Shown in pieces: positions 55,159 to 63,029 of a DNA stretch of 64,000 bases (position 1 is its first letter; each line of letters opens with the position of its first letter). The position numbers and the translations under genes are program-made. The notes beneath the pieces were generated by a model that was given only the letters and a program-made list of their open reading frames with translations, did no database searches and was not told the DNA's origin. Location of the stretch: assembly GCF_024580145.1 (NCBI RefSeq), contig NZ_JANINI010000001.1, forward strand, positions 129,550-193,549, written 5' to 3'. This DNA is from Methyloversatilis sp. XJ19-49. GTDB lineage: Bacteria > Pseudomonadota > Gammaproteobacteria > Burkholderiales > Rhodocyclaceae.

Positions 55159-56007
55159 TCAGTGCTGCCGTCCGTCCGGCGCACTGGCCGGCTGCACGCC
55201 GACAATCCATCCCTCCACCGGATCGATCTGCAACGGCAACCCGTAGCCGGCATCGCGCCGTGTCCAGGCCCAGGCCGCTTCGACCAGGCAGAGCACGCAG
55301 TCGAGCAGGTCGCCGGTGCCGTCGGTGGCCATCGCATCGAGTAGCGTGACATCGTCACAACGCAAGGACACGCCGAGCGGATGGGCGCCGCGCTGCAACG
55401 CTTCGATGATGAGCATGCGGTTGGCCAGCCTCGCCTGCGTCTGACCGGTGGCCGATTCGCTCTTGTAAGACGCCGGCACGATGCTGCGCGCAAGCCAGCC
55501 CGGATAGGCCTCCAGCGCAACGCGCGAGCCATCGCCGCCATGCATGCCGGGCAGGTGCACGCCGGCATCGAGCAGACGGCGCGCACCTTCCTGAAACATC
55601 CAGCCGACCGGCGGATTGACGAATTTCATCGGGCTGTGCGAACCCGCCGGCCGGTCCGTCGCGCGATGGGTGTATTTCTGCCCGACCGGTCGCGGCGCCC
55701 GTTCCTCATCGGCCAAGGCCTTGAATTCATTCCGGGAAAGCAGGGAAACCGCACGCACCATGCCGGCCCAGTCGGTCGGCCAGCCGTGTTCAAGCACCGA
55801 TTCACGCGGCAGGCCGAACGGAAAATCGAACGCGCCCAGCCACGGACCGGGCCGCATCAGGAAGGCCTCGAAGGCGCTCCATGCGGGTAAGCGTTCGATC
55901 GATTCGAGGATCAGGACGCCGTCGTCGGCGAGGTGCCCTCGGGCCACGGTGACCGGTTTGCGCGACGACGGGGAAGAGGTGAAATCGATGCCGTACAGGG
56001 TGCTCAT
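55159..56007 (-). CDS. DUF429-like protein (predicted RNase H-fold)
   Basis: A 282-residue protein from the ATG at 56007 (MSTLYGIDFTSSPSS). The N-terminal GIDFTSSPSSRKPVTVARG strand with its acidic residue and the later GAFDFPFGLPRE and RVALEAYPGWLAR segments resemble DUF429 proteins, which are predicted RNase H-like nucleases without known substrate. It follows the DNA ligase gene on the same strand after 42 bases, which may link it to DNA repair (inference). Confidence 0.75.
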   Translation of the reverse strand: MSTLYGIDFTSSPSSRKPVTVARGHLADDGVLILESIERLPAWSAFEAFLMRPGPWLGAFDFPFGLPRESVLEHGWPTDWAGMVRAVSLLSRNEFKALADEERAPRPVGQKYTHRATDRPAGSHSPMKFVNPPVGWMFQEGARRLLDAGVHLPGMHGGDGSRVALEAYPGWLARSIVPASYKSESATGQTQARLANRMLIIEALQRGAHPLGVSLRCDDVTLLDAMATDGTGDLLDCVLCLVEAAWAWTRRDAGYGLPLQIDPVEGWIVGVQPASAPDGRQH

Positions 56008-56049
56008 GGCGCAAAGGTAGCCCATGACGCCGGCTCAGCCAACCCGGTG

Positions 56050-57711
56050 TCAGCCTGGCTTGACGATCTGCGCAGCCGTGGGTGACCCGATCAGCGCGCG
56101 CAGCGCATCGATCGTATCCGCCTCGGCAGCTCGCTTGTCCAGCCGCCGGCGCAGCATGCGCGGGAAGCGCACCGCGATGCCGGACTTGTGGCGGGGCGAG
56201 GGCTGTATGCCTTCAAAACCCAGTTCGAACACCAGTTCGGGCGTGACCGAGCAGACCGGGCCGAAGCGTTCGATCGTGTGGCTGCGGATGAAGGCGTCGA
56301 CCTCGCGCATTTCGGTATCCGACAGACCGGAATAGGCCTTGGCGAACGGCACCAGGGTGCGCGTCCCGTCGGCGGCGACCGACCAGACGGCAAAGGTGTA
56401 GTCGCTGTACAGCCCGGCGCGTCGGCCGTGGCCGCGCTGGGCGTAGATCAGCACGGCGTCGATCGTGTAGGGATCGATCTTCCATTTCCACCATTGGCCG
56501 CGCGGGTCGAGCTTGGTGCGGCCGATGCCGTAGGGCGCGTCGGTACGCTTTAGCATCAGGCCCTCGACGCCGCGCTCGCGGGCGCGATCCCGCTCGGCGG
56601 CCAGCGCGGGCCAGTCACCGCGCAGCACCGGCGACAGGCGCAGCACCGGCGTTGCCAGCCCGGCCAGAAGCACGTCCAGTCGCGCGCGCCTTGCCGATTG
56701 CGGCTGGGCACGCAGGTCCGCGCCGACGTGTTCGATCAGGTCGTACGCCATGAACACCGCCGGCACGTCGTCGAGCAGGCGGCGCGTGAGCCGCTTGCGG
56801 GTGATGCGGGTCTGCAGCTGCGCGAACGGCAGCGGTGCGTCGCCACGCCAGGCGAGCACTTCGCCGTCGAGCACGCAGCCATCGGGCAAGGCGGCGGCCG
56901 CTTCCATCAGCTCGGGAAAGCGCTCGCTGATCAGTTCTTCGCCGCGCGACCACAGCGCGGCCTGGCCATCCCGGCGCACCAGCTGGGCGCGGATGCCGTC
57001 CCATTTCCACTCGGCGAGCCAGTCGGCGGCATCCCCGAGCGACTCGGCGGGAGCGGTCTGCAGCGGATGGGCGAGAAAGAAAGAGTAGGGCTGCATGCCG
57101 GTTTCGTCGTCGCCCGCGGCTGCCACCAGCGCGGCGAAGCGCGACGCGCCCATGCCGCTGCGCGCCGGCTCGGCCGCCAGATAGCCGATCAGGCGCTGCG
57201 CGACGAGTTCGGCCGGCACCTGCGCGAACGCGGCGAGCGCCCGCGTGACCAGCAGGCGCGACACGCCGACGCGCAGCGCGCCGGTGATGAGTTTGTTGAA
57301 CAGGAAGCGCTCGCCGCTGCCCAGCACCTGCCAGGCGTCGATCAGCTGTCCGGGCTTTTCGTCCGGGGGTGAGGCACGCAGCGCGCCCAGCACGCCGACC
57401 CAGTGGTGCAGCGGCAGGTCGCTGACGACACGCGGCGGCGGCAGGATGAGCGCCAGCGTTTCCGCCAGATCGCCGACCGCCTCGTAGCATTCGTCGAACA
57501 GCCAGTCCGGCATGCCGGCTGCCCGCGCGCCGGTTTCTCGCAGCACGCGGGTGCCCACCGCCTGGCGCGGCTTGCCGCCTGCGAGAAAGTACACCGCCCA
57601 CGCGGCGTCTTCCGCCGGCACCTGCGCGAAATAGTCCTGCATCGCCTGCACGCGATGGCGGGTCGAGGTATTGCTGTCGAGCGAGAGGTAAAGGGCGGCG
57701 AAACGCTGCAT
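56050..57711 (-). CDS. ATP-dependent DNA ligase (cisplatin damage response type)
   Basis: A 553-residue ligase. The N-terminal helical DNA-binding domain (MQRFAALYLSLDSNTSTRHR) is followed by the adenylation domain with Lys236 in EWKWDGIRAQ (motif I), LDGEVLAW (motif III), EGLMLKR (motif IV) and WWKWKIDPYTIDAVL (motif V), then an OB-fold. This group is an accessory ligase, separate from the NAD-dependent LigA, and is usually next to a metallo-beta-lactamase exonuclease (here at 59709-60740). The start at 57711 matches the family; an in-frame extension to 57885 runs into a repeat. Confidence 0.93.
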   Translation of the reverse strand: MQRFAALYLSLDSNTSTRHRVQAMQDYFAQVPAEDAAWAVYFLAGGKPRQAVGTRVLRETGARAAGMPDWLFDECYEAVGDLAETLALILPPPRVVSDLPLHHWVGVLGALRASPPDEKPGQLIDAWQVLGSGERFLFNKLITGALRVGVSRLLVTRALAAFAQVPAELVAQRLIGYLAAEPARSGMGASRFAALVAAAGDDETGMQPYSFFLAHPLQTAPAESLGDAADWLAEWKWDGIRAQLVRRDGQAALWSRGEELISERFPELMEAAAALPDGCVLDGEVLAWRGDAPLPFAQLQTRITRKRLTRRLLDDVPAVFMAYDLIEHVGADLRAQPQSARRARLDVLLAGLATPVLRLSPVLRGDWPALAAERDRARERGVEGLMLKRTDAPYGIGRTKLDPRGQWWKWKIDPYTIDAVLIYAQRGHGRRAGLYSDYTFAVWSVAADGTRTLVPFAKAYSGLSDTEMREVDAFIRSHTIERFGPVCSVTPELVFELGFEGIQPSPRHKSGIAVRFPRMLRRRLDKRAAEADTIDALRALIGSPTAAQIVKPG

Positions 57712-57864
57712 CGGGTCATCGTAACCGGGAGACGCCGGTTGGATGGCGCGCCGGTGAAGCGGTTCGGCCACTTCGACCCGCAGTGCCGCACCATCCCGCC
57801 GCTGCGCGCGCAGTTCGACCGCGAGGCCCTGCACGCCGCGCTCGCCGACGGGCACAGCGGGATC

Positions 57865-57895
57865 GTTGGGCATCGATGCGTTCACCCCAACCTGC
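57865..57895. repeat. single arm of the parE/parC palindrome family
   Basis: Matches the right arm at 35855-35885 at 29 of 31 positions. The opposite arm is only weakly recognisable downstream (around 57911-57930), so this is a solo or decayed copy. Confidence 0.85.
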
Positions 57896-57945
57896 GGGGC
57901 AGCAAGTCAATCGGGGTGGGCGCAGCAACAGTCGCTCAGTCAACG

Positions 57946-57974
57946 AAAAACGCCGGCCAGCGGCCGGCGTTTTT
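57946..57974 (-). terminator. intrinsic terminator of the PEP-CTERM gene pair
   Basis: CGCCGGCC (57951-57958), loop AGC, GGCCGGCG (57962-57969), flanked by five A and five T, so it works in both directions. It lies 15 bases after the minus-strand PEP-CTERM stop. Confidence 0.92.
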
Positions 57975-57989
57975 CTGCGTGCAGAAAGG

Positions 57990-58634
57990 TCAGGCGCGAC
58001 GGCGGGCCATGAAGCTGATCAGACCGAGGCCCGCCAGCAACATGGCGTAGGTTTCAGGTTCCGGCACCGGTGCGGCGAACGAGGTCATGCCCGGGCTGGC
58101 GATTGCGCCGCTGAGCGACGCGTACGAACCTTCGACGTCGCCGACCGACGACAGCACCCACTGCGTCGCATCGTTGGCACCGAGCGCCGCTTCCGTGGTG
58201 GCACGGCCGCTGGCGTTCTGGGTACGCGGGCCGCCGATGGTTGCGTCGCCGTAGGCCAGCCGATCAACCAGCGAACCGGCACCATCGAACAGGTTCAGTT
58301 CATCGGCGCGGCCGATGTTGTTGGTGTAGCCACCGAGCACCTTCACGCTGTCGGCGAGGCTCCAGTCGAGACGGAAGGTCGCTGCTTCGGTTTCGGTGAT
58401 GACGACCGATTCGCCTGCGCCGACCAGACCGAAGCCGCTGAGGTCGAATCCGCCGACCAGTCGGCTTTCGTCGTCATAACTCCAGCCGGTGAAATCGACC
58501 GCTGCATCGCCGAGGTTGGTGAATTCGATGAATTCACCGCTGCCGCCCGAGTACATCCATTCGGTGATGCGGACATCGGCCTGGGCCTGCGATGCAAATC
58601 CTGCGACGAGCAGTGCGGCGAGAAGCTTGTTCAT
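57990..58634 (-). CDS. PEP-CTERM exported protein with lamin-tail-like domain
   Basis: A 214-residue protein: Sec signal peptide (MNKLLAALLVAGFASQAQA), a lamin-tail (LTD)-like beta domain (about 20-135: VRITEWMYSGGSGEFIEFTN, LGDAAVDFTGWSY, ESVVITETEAATFR) and a C-terminal PEP-CTERM signal (VPEPETYAMLLAGLGLISFM then ARRR). PEP-CTERM proteins are processed by exosortase and reach the cell surface or the exopolysaccharide matrix. The exosortase is not in the window. It is 29 bases downstream of another PEP-CTERM gene, likely in one operon. Confidence 0.92.
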   Translation of the reverse strand: MNKLLAALLVAGFASQAQADVRITEWMYSGGSGEFIEFTNLGDAAVDFTGWSYDDESRLVGGFDLSGFGLVGAGESVVITETEAATFRLDWSLADSVKVLGGYTNNIGRADELNLFDGAGSLVDRLAYGDATIGGPRTQNASGRATTEAALGANDATQWVLSSVGDVEGSYASLSGAIASPGMTSFAAPVPEPETYAMLLAGLGLISFMARRRA

Positions 58635-58663
58635 GGTGTGACCTCCTTGTTGGATTGAGCGGA

Positions 58664-59575
58664 TCAGGACAGACGGCGGCGAGCGGTGGCGCCGATCAGG
58701 CCGAGACCGGCCAGCAGGAGCGCCCAGCTTTCGGGTTCGGGAACAGGGGCAGTCGGTGCCAGCACATACAGGCGCGGCGTTTCGCCGACGATGTAGATGA
58801 CGCCGTTGCTGTCGATGGTGACGCCTTCGGCGTCTTCGGCGATGGCGGAGAAGTCGAACTGGCTCAGTACCTCGCCGCTGCGCGTGACTTCCATCAGGCG
58901 AGGCGTTTCCTGGCTGTAGATGAGCAAGTTGTCCTGGTCGGCAGTGCCGCGCAGAGACATGACGGTGGTCAGCGTCTGCACGTCGGACAGGTCGAGCGTA
59001 TCGAACAGGCGTGCGAACTGATTGGCCGGCGGCACCAGTTCGGTAATCGTGGCGCTGCCTGTCGTGAAGTCGAGAGCCGCGTCATACACCGCCTGCGGCG
59101 TCTTTTCCTTCACGATGATGAAGCGGCCGCTCAGTGGGTCGTATGACAGGCCTTCCAGCCCCACATTGCCGACCGTCGGACCGACCGACACCGCAGGCGT
59201 CGCGTTGCGACCGATCGCACCACCCGCCGTGTAGCTGAAGCGATAGACGTCCTGAAGCCGTTCCTCGACGAGAACGAACTGCCCGTTGCCGACATAGCTC
59301 AGCCCCTCGGTGTCGTCGAAGCCGAACAGGTTCATCGAGCTGATCTGCTGACCCTGCTTGTTCACCTCGACGACATAGTCGCCTTCGTCGCCGAGCACGA
59401 ACAGCGTATCGGTGTCCCAGTTCCAGGTGACCGCCGACGCTTCGGACGCCTGAACCGAGGGCAGGTCGTAGGTGGCGACCAGACGGTAGTCGTCCAGATC
59501 AAGCTGATTGATGGCGGCAGATGCGGAGCCCGAAGCAATCAGGGCGAGAGCGGCCGCGAGGTGTTTGCGGAACAT
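58664..59575 (-). CDS. PEP-CTERM exported protein with SdiA-regulated-like beta-propeller
   Basis: A 303-residue protein: signal peptide MFRKHLAAALALIASGSASA, then a repeated beta-propeller-type region (about 25-270: DDYRLVATYDLPSVQASEAS, WDTDTLFVLGDEGDYVVEVN, DDTEGLSYVGNGQFVLVEER, GLEGLSYDPLSGRFIIVKEK) resembling the SdiA-regulated (YjiK) family, and a PEP-CTERM tail (VPEPESWALLLAGLGLIGAT then ARRRLS). It is probably cell-surface or matrix-bound; ligand unknown. The start at 59575 gives the signal peptide; an in-frame extension to 59668 is rejected. Confidence 0.9.
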   Translation of the reverse strand: MFRKHLAAALALIASGSASAAINQLDLDDYRLVATYDLPSVQASEASAVTWNWDTDTLFVLGDEGDYVVEVNKQGQQISSMNLFGFDDTEGLSYVGNGQFVLVEERLQDVYRFSYTAGGAIGRNATPAVSVGPTVGNVGLEGLSYDPLSGRFIIVKEKTPQAVYDAALDFTTGSATITELVPPANQFARLFDTLDLSDVQTLTTVMSLRGTADQDNLLIYSQETPRLMEVTRSGEVLSQFDFSAIAEDAEGVTIDSNGVIYIVGETPRLYVLAPTAPVPEPESWALLLAGLGLIGATARRRLS

Positions 59576-59708
59576 GGAATGACACCGGGACGCATGGAAG
59601 AGCCCGGACGGTGACGCAGGTACATTGCCGGTTGATGAAAGCAGATAGTCCCTTCGGACCATCGGCAACCCGAGATGCCGGCGGGGGTGTCGGCACCTTC
59701 AACGGGCG

Positions 59709-60740
59709 TCAGGCGTCTGACCGGGAATCAATCGGGGGCGGATCCTGGTCGTCGGCTTCCTGGCCGAAGGCGGTTGCGAACGCGCCTGCTTCGATGCCCT
59801 GCTCGGTCAGCCAGCGCACCAGCGGCTCGACATGGCCGTGGGTGACGATGACGCGCGAGGCATCGGTGGCGCCGATGGCACCCAGCAGGCCCGGCCAGTC
59901 GGCATGGTCCGACATCACCAGACCGCGATCGACACCGCGCCGCCGGCGCGCGCCGCGCACCTGCATCCAGCCTGACGCAAAGCAGTCGGCGTAGTCGCCG
60001 AAGCGCTTCATCCACGGGGTGGACTGCGCCGACGGCGGTGCGATCACCAGAGCACGGCGAAGCGCCGCAGCGTCCAGGCCGTCCGACACCATGGCGGTCG
60101 CGGGCAGGGCGACGCCGCTGTCGCGGTAGGCGCGGTTCAGCGCCTCGGCCGCGCCGTGGCACACGATGGGGCCGATGGACGGATCGAGCCCGGCCAGGAT
60201 GCGCTGCGACTTTCCGAACGCGTAGGCGAACACCACGCTGGCGCGCCCGGCGTCGGCGTTGCCGCGCCACCACTGGTTCAGTTCGGCGAACAGCGCGTCC
60301 TGTGCCGGCCAGCGGTAGATCGGCAGACCGAAGGTCGATTCGGTGATGAAGGCATGCGCCCGCACCGGATCGAACACCGTGCAGGTCGCGTCCGGCTCGA
60401 GCTTGTAGTCACCCGAGGCGACCCACACCTCGCCCGCCACCTCGACCCTGACCTGCGCCGAACCGAGCACATGTCCGGCCGGGTGCAAGGACACCGCCGC
60501 GTCCCCAATATATATGCGCTCGCCGTACCTCAGCGTCTGCAGCGTGATGTCGCCCAGACGCGCGCGCAGCACCCGCTCGCCTTCGGCACTCGCGAGATAG
60601 CGGCGATGACCGGTGCGGGCATGATCGGCGTGGGCGTGGGTGATGATGGCGCGATCGACCGGTCGCCAGGGATCGATGAAGAAGTCGCCTGCCGGACAGT
60701 AAAGCCCTTCCGGGCGCAGAATGATGAGGTCTTGGCGCAT
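59709..60740 (-). CDS. ligase-associated DNA exonuclease (metallo-beta-lactamase fold)
   Basis: A 343-residue protein with the metallo-beta-lactamase signature THAHADHARTGHRRYL, PAGHVLGSAQVRVEV, SGDYKLEPDATCTVFDP (metal Asp and the CPSF/SNM1-like features) and a C-terminal VMSDHADWPGLLGAI and VIVTHGHVEPLVRWL. This family is the usual genomic partner of the ATP-dependent ligase found at 56050-57711. The start at 60740 (MRQDLIILRPEGLY) fits the family; the longer frame to 61217 is antisense to the next genes. Confidence 0.93.
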   Translation of the reverse strand: MRQDLIILRPEGLYCPAGDFFIDPWRPVDRAIITHAHADHARTGHRRYLASAEGERVLRARLGDITLQTLRYGERIYIGDAAVSLHPAGHVLGSAQVRVEVAGEVWVASGDYKLEPDATCTVFDPVRAHAFITESTFGLPIYRWPAQDALFAELNQWWRGNADAGRASVVFAYAFGKSQRILAGLDPSIGPIVCHGAAEALNRAYRDSGVALPATAMVSDGLDAAALRRALVIAPPSAQSTPWMKRFGDYADCFASGWMQVRGARRRRGVDRGLVMSDHADWPGLLGAIGATDASRVIVTHGHVEPLVRWLTEQGIEAGAFATAFGQEADDQDPPPIDSRSDA

Positions 60741-60764
60741 GGTGGCGATGGTATCGTTCGTTTC

Positions 60765-61211
60765 ATGAGCGTGATGCCCGATCACAAGTTCCTGCGCGAA
60801 CACAGCCGGCTGCTGGCCGAAAGCTTCGAGCGCCTGACCGGCCAGCGGCTGCCGTCGGATGCGCTCACGCTTTACAACGCGCACTTCGCCCTGGTGTCGC
60901 ACGGCACCCAGCCGGATCCCGTATTCAATTACGCCAACCTGTTCGCCCAGCGACTGTTCGGCTACGCGTGGGACGAATTCGTCACCCTGCCGTCGCGCCT
61001 TTCGGCGCGCGAGCCGGAACGCGACGAGCGTGCCCGTCTGCTCGAAATGGTGACCCAGCAGGGCTACATCAGCGACTACTGCGGCGTGCGGGTGCGCCGC
61101 GACGGTACGCTGTTCCGCATCAGTCACGCCACCGTGTGGAAGGTGCTCGATGCCGACGGCCAGTTCTGCGGGCAGGCGGCCATGTTTTCCGAAGTCGAGG
61201 AATTGCAGTGA
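60765..61211 (+). CDS. MEKHLA-domain (PAS-like) protein
   Basis: A 148-residue protein matching the MEKHLA domain: REHSRLLAESFERLTGQRLP, TLYNAHFALVSHGTQPDPVF, NYANLFAQRLFGYAWDEFVT, LPSRLSAREPERDERARLLE and a PAS-like end FRISHATVWKVLDADGQFCG. Alone it has no output domain, so it may bind a small ligand or a partner. The start at 60765 or 60774 (second Met). It diverges from the exonuclease gene by 24 bases, and is 10 bases before the M20 gene. Confidence 0.88.
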   Translation: MSVMPDHKFLREHSRLLAESFERLTGQRLPSDALTLYNAHFALVSHGTQPDPVFNYANLFAQRLFGYAWDEFVTLPSRLSAREPERDERARLLEMVTQQGYISDYCGVRVRRDGTLFRISHATVWKVLDADGQFCGQAAMFSEVEELQ

Positions 61212-61221
61212 GGACATTGCA

Positions 61222-62448
61222 GTGAGCCGCGCCGACAGCAGCCTGCATCCGCTGGTCGAGGCACTGGGCGAGCGGCATGCGCGCTGGACGTCGATCCGGC
61301 GCGACCTGCATGCCCACCCGGAACTGGCCTACGAGGAAACGCGCACCGCCGCCATCGTGGCGCGCACGCTGCGCGCGTCCGGCATCGAAGTGCATGAGGG
61401 CATCGGCCGCACCGGTGTGGTCGGCGTGCTGCGCGCCGGCCACGGCAAGGCGGCGATCGGCCTGCGCGCCGACATGGATGCGCTGCCGATGACCGAACAG
61501 AACACCTTCGCCCATCGCTCGGCCCATACCGGACGCATGCACGGTTGCGGCCACGACGGCCATACCGCGATGCTGCTGGCGGCGGCCGAATATCTGGCGG
61601 CGACCCGCTGTTTCGACGGCACGGTGAATTTCATCTTCCAGCCGGCCGAGGAGGGCAGGGGCGGCGCGGCTGCGATGATCTCCGACGGCCTGTTCGAGCG
61701 CTTTCCGATGCAATCGGTGTTCGGCCTGCACAACTGGCCCGGCCTGCCGGTCGGCGAAATGGCGGTGCATGACGGACCGGCCATGGCCAGCAGCGACGAG
61801 ATCGAAATCGTCATCGAAGGTCGTGGCGCGCACGCCGCGATGCCGCATCTGGGCGCCGACCCGGTGCTGGCCGGCGCGGCCATCGTGCAGGCGCTGCAGT
61901 CCATCGTGTCGCGCAATGTGTCGCCGGTCGACTGCGGCGTGGTCAGCATCACGCAGTTCCATGCCGGCGAGGCCTACAACGTCATTCCGCAGTCGGCCAC
62001 GCTGCGCGGCACGGCGCGCGCGTTTTCGCCCGAGGTGCGCGACCAGCTCGAAGCGGGCATCCGGCGTGTCGCGGAAGGTGTGGCGGCGGCGCACGGGGTG
62101 ACGGTCGCGGTCAGCTACCGGCGCGGCTATCCGCCGACGGTGAACACCTCGGCCGAGGCCGCATTCTGTGCGTCCGTGGGGCGTGAGCTGCTGGGCGACG
62201 CCAGCGTGCGCACTGACTACCCGCCCAGCATGGGCGCGGAGGATTTTGCCTACATGCTCGAATGCAAGCCCGGTTGCTACATCTGGCTCGGCAATGGCGG
62301 CGGGCCGGATACCGGCTCGCGCCCGGGCCATGAAGAAGGCGGCGGCTGCATGCTGCACAACCCGCGCTACGACTTCAACGATGCGGTCATTCCGCTCGGC
62401 GTGGCGTACTGGACGCGGCTGGTCGAGCGCTTCCTGCAGGCGGAGTGA
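61222..62448 (+). CDS. M20-family amidohydrolase (hippurate hydrolase-like), GTG start
   Basis: A 408-residue metallo-amidohydrolase: RRDLHAHPELAYEETRTAAI at the N-terminus, LRADMDALPM, the metal-binding MHGCGHDGHTAMLLAAAEYL, FQPAEEGRGGAAAMI (catalytic Glu) and a lid domain with VEGRGAHAAMPHLGADPV-type IEGRGAHAAMPHLG. It hydrolyses N-acyl amino acids; the exact substrate is unknown. The GTG at 61222 follows GAGGAC; an ATG upstream at 61150 lies inside the previous gene. Confidence 0.93.
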   Translation: MSRADSSLHPLVEALGERHARWTSIRRDLHAHPELAYEETRTAAIVARTLRASGIEVHEGIGRTGVVGVLRAGHGKAAIGLRADMDALPMTEQNTFAHRSAHTGRMHGCGHDGHTAMLLAAAEYLAATRCFDGTVNFIFQPAEEGRGGAAAMISDGLFERFPMQSVFGLHNWPGLPVGEMAVHDGPAMASSDEIEIVIEGRGAHAAMPHLGADPVLAGAAIVQALQSIVSRNVSPVDCGVVSITQFHAGEAYNVIPQSATLRGTARAFSPEVRDQLEAGIRRVAEGVAAAHGVTVAVSYRRGYPPTVNTSAEAAFCASVGRELLGDASVRTDYPPSMGAEDFAYMLECKPGCYIWLGNGGGPDTGSRPGHEEGGGCMLHNPRYDFNDAVIPLGVAYWTRLVERFLQAE

Positions 62449-62466
62449 GGCCGTCCGGGCGCGGCG

Positions 62467-62844
62467 TCAGCCGTGCGCCGGCGCGCCCAGCAGCACCAGT
62501 TCGGCTTCCTCGTGCGGCTCGTACAGCCGCGAGCGGGTCAGGAAGCGGATGCCTTCCGGTGATTCGATCGAAAAGCCGGCGCCCCGCCCTGGCACCGCAT
62601 CGATGATCAGATGGGTGTGCTGCCAGTACTCGAACTGGGATTCGCTCATCCAGAACGGCATGCCGCCGATCTCACCCAGTTGCACATCGGAACTGCCGAG
62701 CATGAATTCGCCCTGCGGGTAGCACATCGGCGCGCTGCCGTCGCAGCAGCCACCCGACTGATGGAACATCAGCGGGCCGTGCTTGCGCGCCAGCCGCTCT
62801 ATCCAGTCCAGCGCCAGCGGTGTTGCGGATACGCGGGTCACCAT
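62467..62844 (-). CDS. DUF779 protein, partner of the aldehyde dehydrogenase
   Basis: A 125-residue protein with SGGCCDGSAPMCYPQGEF (three Cys, one near the N-terminal third), LGEIGGMPFWMSESQFEYWQ and HTHLIIDAVPGRGAGFSIE. DUF779 genes regularly sit next to ExaC/AldB-type aldehyde dehydrogenase genes, as here; a metal or redox role is suspected but not known. The start at 62844 follows GAGGCAAC. The gap to the dehydrogenase (62845-63029) is partly AT-rich (around 62890-62930) and probably holds a promoter for this gene. Confidence 0.9.
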   Translation of the reverse strand: MVTRVSATPLALDWIERLARKHGPLMFHQSGGCCDGSAPMCYPQGEFMLGSSDVQLGEIGGMPFWMSESQFEYWQHTHLIIDAVPGRGAGFSIESPEGIRFLTRSRLYEPHEEAELVLLGAPAHG

Positions 62845-63029
62845 GGTGTTGCCTCGCAAGGCATGAAGTTGAATCGAGATAACCAATGCAACTCAATGAT
62901 TAATTGTTTATTTGCTTGAATACAACAATCCTGGATGGACGAAGAGGCGAACGATCTGCACCGTCCGCCCCTTCACCGATCCGGCTCACCCTGCCGCGGC
63001 GATCCGGACCGAGTTGCCACCTCGCAGGA

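Larger units (their letters stand above)
57712..57989. other. gap upstream of the ligase, no confident gene
   Basis: The ligase frame stays open back to 57885 (58 extra codons) with coding-like composition, but I recognise no domain. The gap also contains one arm of the parE/parC palindrome family (57865-57895) and the terminator of the PEP-CTERM genes (57946-57974). Confidence 0.45.
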
